This document shows, piece by piece, positions 61,097 through 64,000 of a DNA stretch of 64,000 nt. The notes under the pieces are model-generated. The model saw only the letters and a program-made list of their open reading frames with translations. It did not search any database and had not been told where the DNA came from. Made by a program: the position numbers and the translations under genes. Every line of letters starts with the position of its first letter. Within the stretch, counting starts at the first letter, position 1. Origin of the DNA: Cyclobacteriaceae bacterium (lineage in GTDB: Bacteria; Bacteroidota; Bacteroidia; Cytophagales; Cyclobacteriaceae); NCBI GenBank assembly GCA_028285685.1, contig JANQOR010000042.1:1-64000 (forward strand), read 5' to 3'.

Positions 61097-64000
61097 TCAT
61101 TTAACGACTACCTTGTGAATTTTCTTGGTGCTACCTTGATTAATAATTAGTAGATAGATACCAGATGACATCCCTTTCACTGGCGTTATTTTCTCATCAA
61201 AATACTCCTCAGATATGCTTGTTTGGAAGAATAGCTGTCCGGTGAGATTTACAAGCCTGACATCAAGCCCTTCCTCGCCGTTTGATTCAATACGAAGATT
61301 TATGTTATCTGGAGTTGTTGGATTTGGATAAACAAACACGCCCAACTGGTTGTTGAGTGGATTGAAGTTGTCCAATGCCACCACCTCAGAATAATCCACT
61401 GTTCCATCAAAGTCCACCTGCTTCAATCGATAATAGCTTACACCAGGAGCAGGCCGTCTATGTCGGTACGAATACTCAACGACTTCACTTGAGTTGCCTT
61501 GTCCCTGAATAGACGCTATTGAACTGTATTGCTCCCCATTTAAGGAGACTTCAATTTCAAAGTGATCGTTGTTAAGTTCGGAAGCCGTGGACCAGCTTAC
61601 AACAGCTTCTTTATCAACAAGTTCTACATCAAAATGGAGCAATTCAACTGGCAAAAGTGAGCCTCCGTCCTCAACACCCCCCGTTCCGCTCGAGAAGCTG
61701 GTTAAGTTGTTCCAGGTGATCTGATTTGCGCCAAGATTTCTACTGAAACTAGGGAAGTCAAGAATATCGTCCACATTGGAGCCATCAAATTTTATCGGCT
61801 CAATCGTTCCTTCTGATCCGCCCGCCACATCGGCATTGGTATATGTAAACGTCCAGTTGTAGCTGATGCTGGTTATGTTCACATCATTAAAGGTCCAATA
61901 CCTCGATATGTAAGCAAAGTCAGTGGAAATATCCGGATACTTGCTGTCGCGTAGATTGATACTTATGCTTGGAAGTGTTCCTGTCAGGGAGTTAATCTCA
62001 AACGAAGAAGGACTATATTCATCATCATCTCCAATTGGGAGATCATATGTCTCACCTGAAGCTATCGCAAAAAACAACTCTCCGGCACCATCAGCCTGGA
62101 TGTAACTCGCAGAACTTCCGTTTAAGTGATCTGCTTCCGTATTTTCAAGAGTTAAGTCATTGGTTTGAAGATTCACCACTCCTGAAGTCAGCTCCAGGGA
62201 GTCAGCTATGGTAACGTTGCTTTCAAACAACACTCTTCCGCTTGCCTTGTTTACAACTACCTTGTGATAGGATTCTCCCCCAGCACCGGTAGCCTCTATG
62301 GTTTGATTGACTGTGCCATTTAACACCACCAAGCCATTGTCTGCGGTGAAAGTTCCCTGATTTGTCCAGTTTCCTCCCAGGAATATCGGGAAGCCATCGG
62401 TGTCAAGTTCCACCACATTATCAGCTATGACAAGGTTGCCTTGAACGACGATACTGTCTAACATGAATTTTCGCCCTGATGAACTAAAAGTTACATCTTC
62501 ATATGTGAGACAAGTGACGCATTGATCCCCAGCTCTGGAATATTCCACTTCTCCACCCGATACGTCCACCCTGCCAGTTCCATTTAGCGTGATGCAGTCC
62601 TGGTCTAATTCGAGTTTATAGCCATCCAGGTTAAGTACTCCACCATCCTCAATGGTTATGCCGCCAATTGCTACATCCTCCGTGAGGTAAATGCTGTCTG
62701 TTCCTGCGATAAAGACATCATCTCCATTTCCGGGTACAATACCTGTGACCCAAGTGCCTGAATTACTGAAATCTCCCATGACTGAGTTGGAAATATTTCT
62801 CAAGGCACCAATCGCCACTACGTCGTTATCAGACAATTGAACCCCACTGGCTTGAAAGATTGAACCGGACACCAGGCTTAGTGAATAAATCGAGTCCAAA
62901 TCGGTATCAAAATCGCCGGTTGAGCTAACAAGTAATGCCAGCGTTGGGAAGGTCGCTCTCGCGGTGGTATCAAAGGCGACGGTATCTACTTCGATAGTCA
63001 CACTACCGGGTGAACCGTCTACATCAAATCGCCATTCTCTTGCCAACTTGATGATACCTGCATTAGTAGTTGAGTTCCAGCTGGATGTCGCTGCATTGTC
63101 GTGACCAAATAGCATAAAGTCGCCATTATCAGACGCAGAAGACATACTGTTGGCGTCCTTTACAGTGAGTTGATTTGCACTTGTGGCTGCCGTATGTATA
63201 GCGATTGCACTATCTCTACCTATTCCTGCCACATCATCAGTAAAGCCGGCATTATCATAGAGGTCATTGGCATTAGTAATACCATACCTTTCCCCCAGGT
63301 ATGTCTCCACGATTTTTCGTTGTGCAGAATTGAGCGTTGAATTGTAAAAGATGATTTCAGCTATATCTCCGTTAAAATGGGAGCCAGCTGAGGTAGAGGA
63401 ACCTATGAAGCTATTCGCTGCGATATCGGTTTGTGTGTAGGTAGAGGTGTTGTCATCAGAGCCATCGATTCTCATTTCGGCATTGCTGGATCCGGATTGC
63501 AATGAATACTGATAAATTGCGGCACTGGTTCCGGTAAACTCCGTTCCTTGATTCCCACTGTCATCGGTATATCCAAAGCCTAGCTCGTGGCCTAGTACCA
63601 ACCCGCCTTGCGTAGAGAACACTTGCTGGGCACTTGTACTTGATGTTTCATAGACCATAAACACATCATAGTCGCTTACACCCGAAACAAAAGGATCAAT
63701 ATCGAACGCGTCCGTTGATCCGTCAAATGTTACCGTAGATTGATTGTTGAAATTTGAATTGCTTGAATTCAATGTCGGTGTATTGATGACAGTCGCGTCA
63801 TAATTGTTCCCGGAGGTATCTGCCCAAATGGTGTTAAAGTTATCCGCTCTCAGCCACAGCAGATTGCTGGTATTGTTCCCAACTCCACCAGGTCCGGTAG
63901 ATCCTAAATCATCATTGTCAAGAATGGTATAGTCAAATTGTGTATTAGTGCCAAGAGTAGCATTGGTTGGAGTTGCAAGCGTGATTGTCACCACTTCACC
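61097..64000 (-). CDS. Large T9SS type A sorted surface protein, 5' end outside window
   Basis: At least 967 residues; the frame is open through the right edge, so the true start lies beyond, and the visible first codons (GEVVTITLATPTNATLG, ending DNDD) look like the end of a Calx-beta-type repeat. A LamG/concanavalin-like domain follows (about 45-240: LLWLRADNFNTIWADTSGN, AEIIFYNSTLNSAQRKIVETYLGERYGI), then a beta-rich region and solenoid-like repeats. The C-terminal 75 residues are a type A sorting domain: VFVYPNPTTPDNINLRI, VRLVNLTGQLFF and MSSGIYLLIINQG. It would be exported by the T9SS and anchored to the surface. Confidence 0.92.
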   Translation of the reverse strand, partial: GEVVTITLATPTNATLGTNTQFDYTILDNDDLGSTGPGGVGNNTSNLLWLRADNFNTIWADTSGNNYDATVINTPTLNSSNSNFNNQSTVTFDGSTDAFDIDPFVSGVSDYDVFMVYETSSTSAQQVFSTQGGLVLGHELGFGYTDDSGNQGTEFTGTSAAIYQYSLQSGSSNAEMRIDGSDDNTSTYTQTDIAANSFIGSSTSAGSHFNGDIAEIIFYNSTLNSAQRKIVETYLGERYGITNANDLYDNAGFTDDVAGIGRDSAIAIHTAATSANQLTVKDANSMSSASDNGDFMLFGHDNAATSSWNSTTNAGIIKLAREWRFDVDGSPGSVTIEVDTVAFDTTARATFPTLALLVSSTGDFDTDLDSIYSLSLVSGSIFQASGVQLSDNDVVAIGALRNISNSVMGDFSNSGTWVTGIVPGNGDDVFIAGTDSIYLTEDVAIGGITIEDGGVLNLDGYKLELDQDCITLNGTGRVDVSGGEVEYSRAGDQCVTCLTYEDVTFSSSGRKFMLDSIVVQGNLVIADNVVELDTDGFPIFLGGNWTNQGTFTADNGLVVLNGTVNQTIEATGAGGESYHKVVVNKASGRVLFESNVTIADSLELTSGVVNLQTNDLTLENTEADHLNGSSASYIQADGAGELFFAIASGETYDLPIGDDDEYSPSSFEINSLTGTLPSISINLRDSKYPDISTDFAYISRYWTFNDVNITSISYNWTFTYTNADVAGGSEGTIEPIKFDGSNVDDILDFPSFSRNLGANQITWNNLTSFSSGTGGVEDGGSLLPVELLHFDVELVDKEAVVSWSTASELNNDHFEIEVSLNGEQYSSIASIQGQGNSSEVVEYSYRHRRPAPGVSYYRLKQVDFDGTVDYSEVVALDNFNPLNNQLGVFVYPNPTTPDNINLRIESNGEEGLDVRLVNLTGQLFFQTSISEEYFDEKITPVKGMSSGIYLLIINQGSTKKIHKVVVK

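Overview
The window looks like a chromosomal segment of a marine or environmental gliding-type Bacteroidota, most likely order Cytophagales. The support is a PorV/PorU-like pair of the type IX secretion system (T9SS), one protein ending in a gliding-motility-associated (type B) sorting domain, one ending in a type A sorting domain, a DUF5686/carboxypeptidase-regulatory outer-membrane protein, PspC/adhesin and PadR pairs, large FtsX-type permeases with PadR regulators, and moderate to low GC. No rRNA, CRISPR array, phage block, transposase or integrase was seen.

Layout. 1-5.1 kb: a partial lipoprotein gene, a polytopic membrane protein, and a PadR-PspC stress/envelope pair. 5.3-12 kb: porV2-porU2-PAP2 in overlapping order. 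12-14.6 kb: SCP2, glutamine cyclotransferase and a Na+/H+ antiporter. 14.8-18.3 kb: a DinB/ABC ATPase/His-rich FtsX permease/DUF3299 operon that resembles zinc-responsive ABC clusters, followed by a small lipoprotein. 18.2-19.9 kb, minus strand: hemJ-SCO-cytochrome c. 20-26.4 kb: a Crp regulator, a barrel protein, and an aminotransferase/symporter/S41-like/RidA run. 26.5-28.6 kb: a receiver and a sensor kinase. 28.7-33.5 kb: housekeeping and envelope genes (cyclophilin, dipeptidase, membrane AraC regulator, Lnt-like protein). 33.6-33.8 kb: tRNA-Lys(TTT) with a duplicated 3' end and two terminators. 33.9-42 kb: TPR/SH3 protein, SDR, DUF5686, type B T9SS cargo and rlmD.

42.0-47.8 kb is the main accessory feature. 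A block of about 5.7 kb is flanked by exact 42-bp direct repeats, and the left copy is the very 3' end of rlmD. The block holds an AraC/GyrI regulator, TrmO-like protein, DUF1801, a broken DinB gene, membrane proteins, an XRE regulator and a serine hydrolase. This is how an element integrated at a gene end looks, but no recombinase is present.

48-59.6 kb holds three MacB/FtsX-type permeases. Two have an overlapping or adjacent PadR gene; the third has an unrecognised 50-residue ORF in the regulator position. Between the second and third permeases lie an ECF sigma factor with a Cys-containing tail and small proteins. 59.7-64 kb: DUF1330, MoaF-like and Crp-like genes, then a large T9SS type A surface protein that runs off the window.
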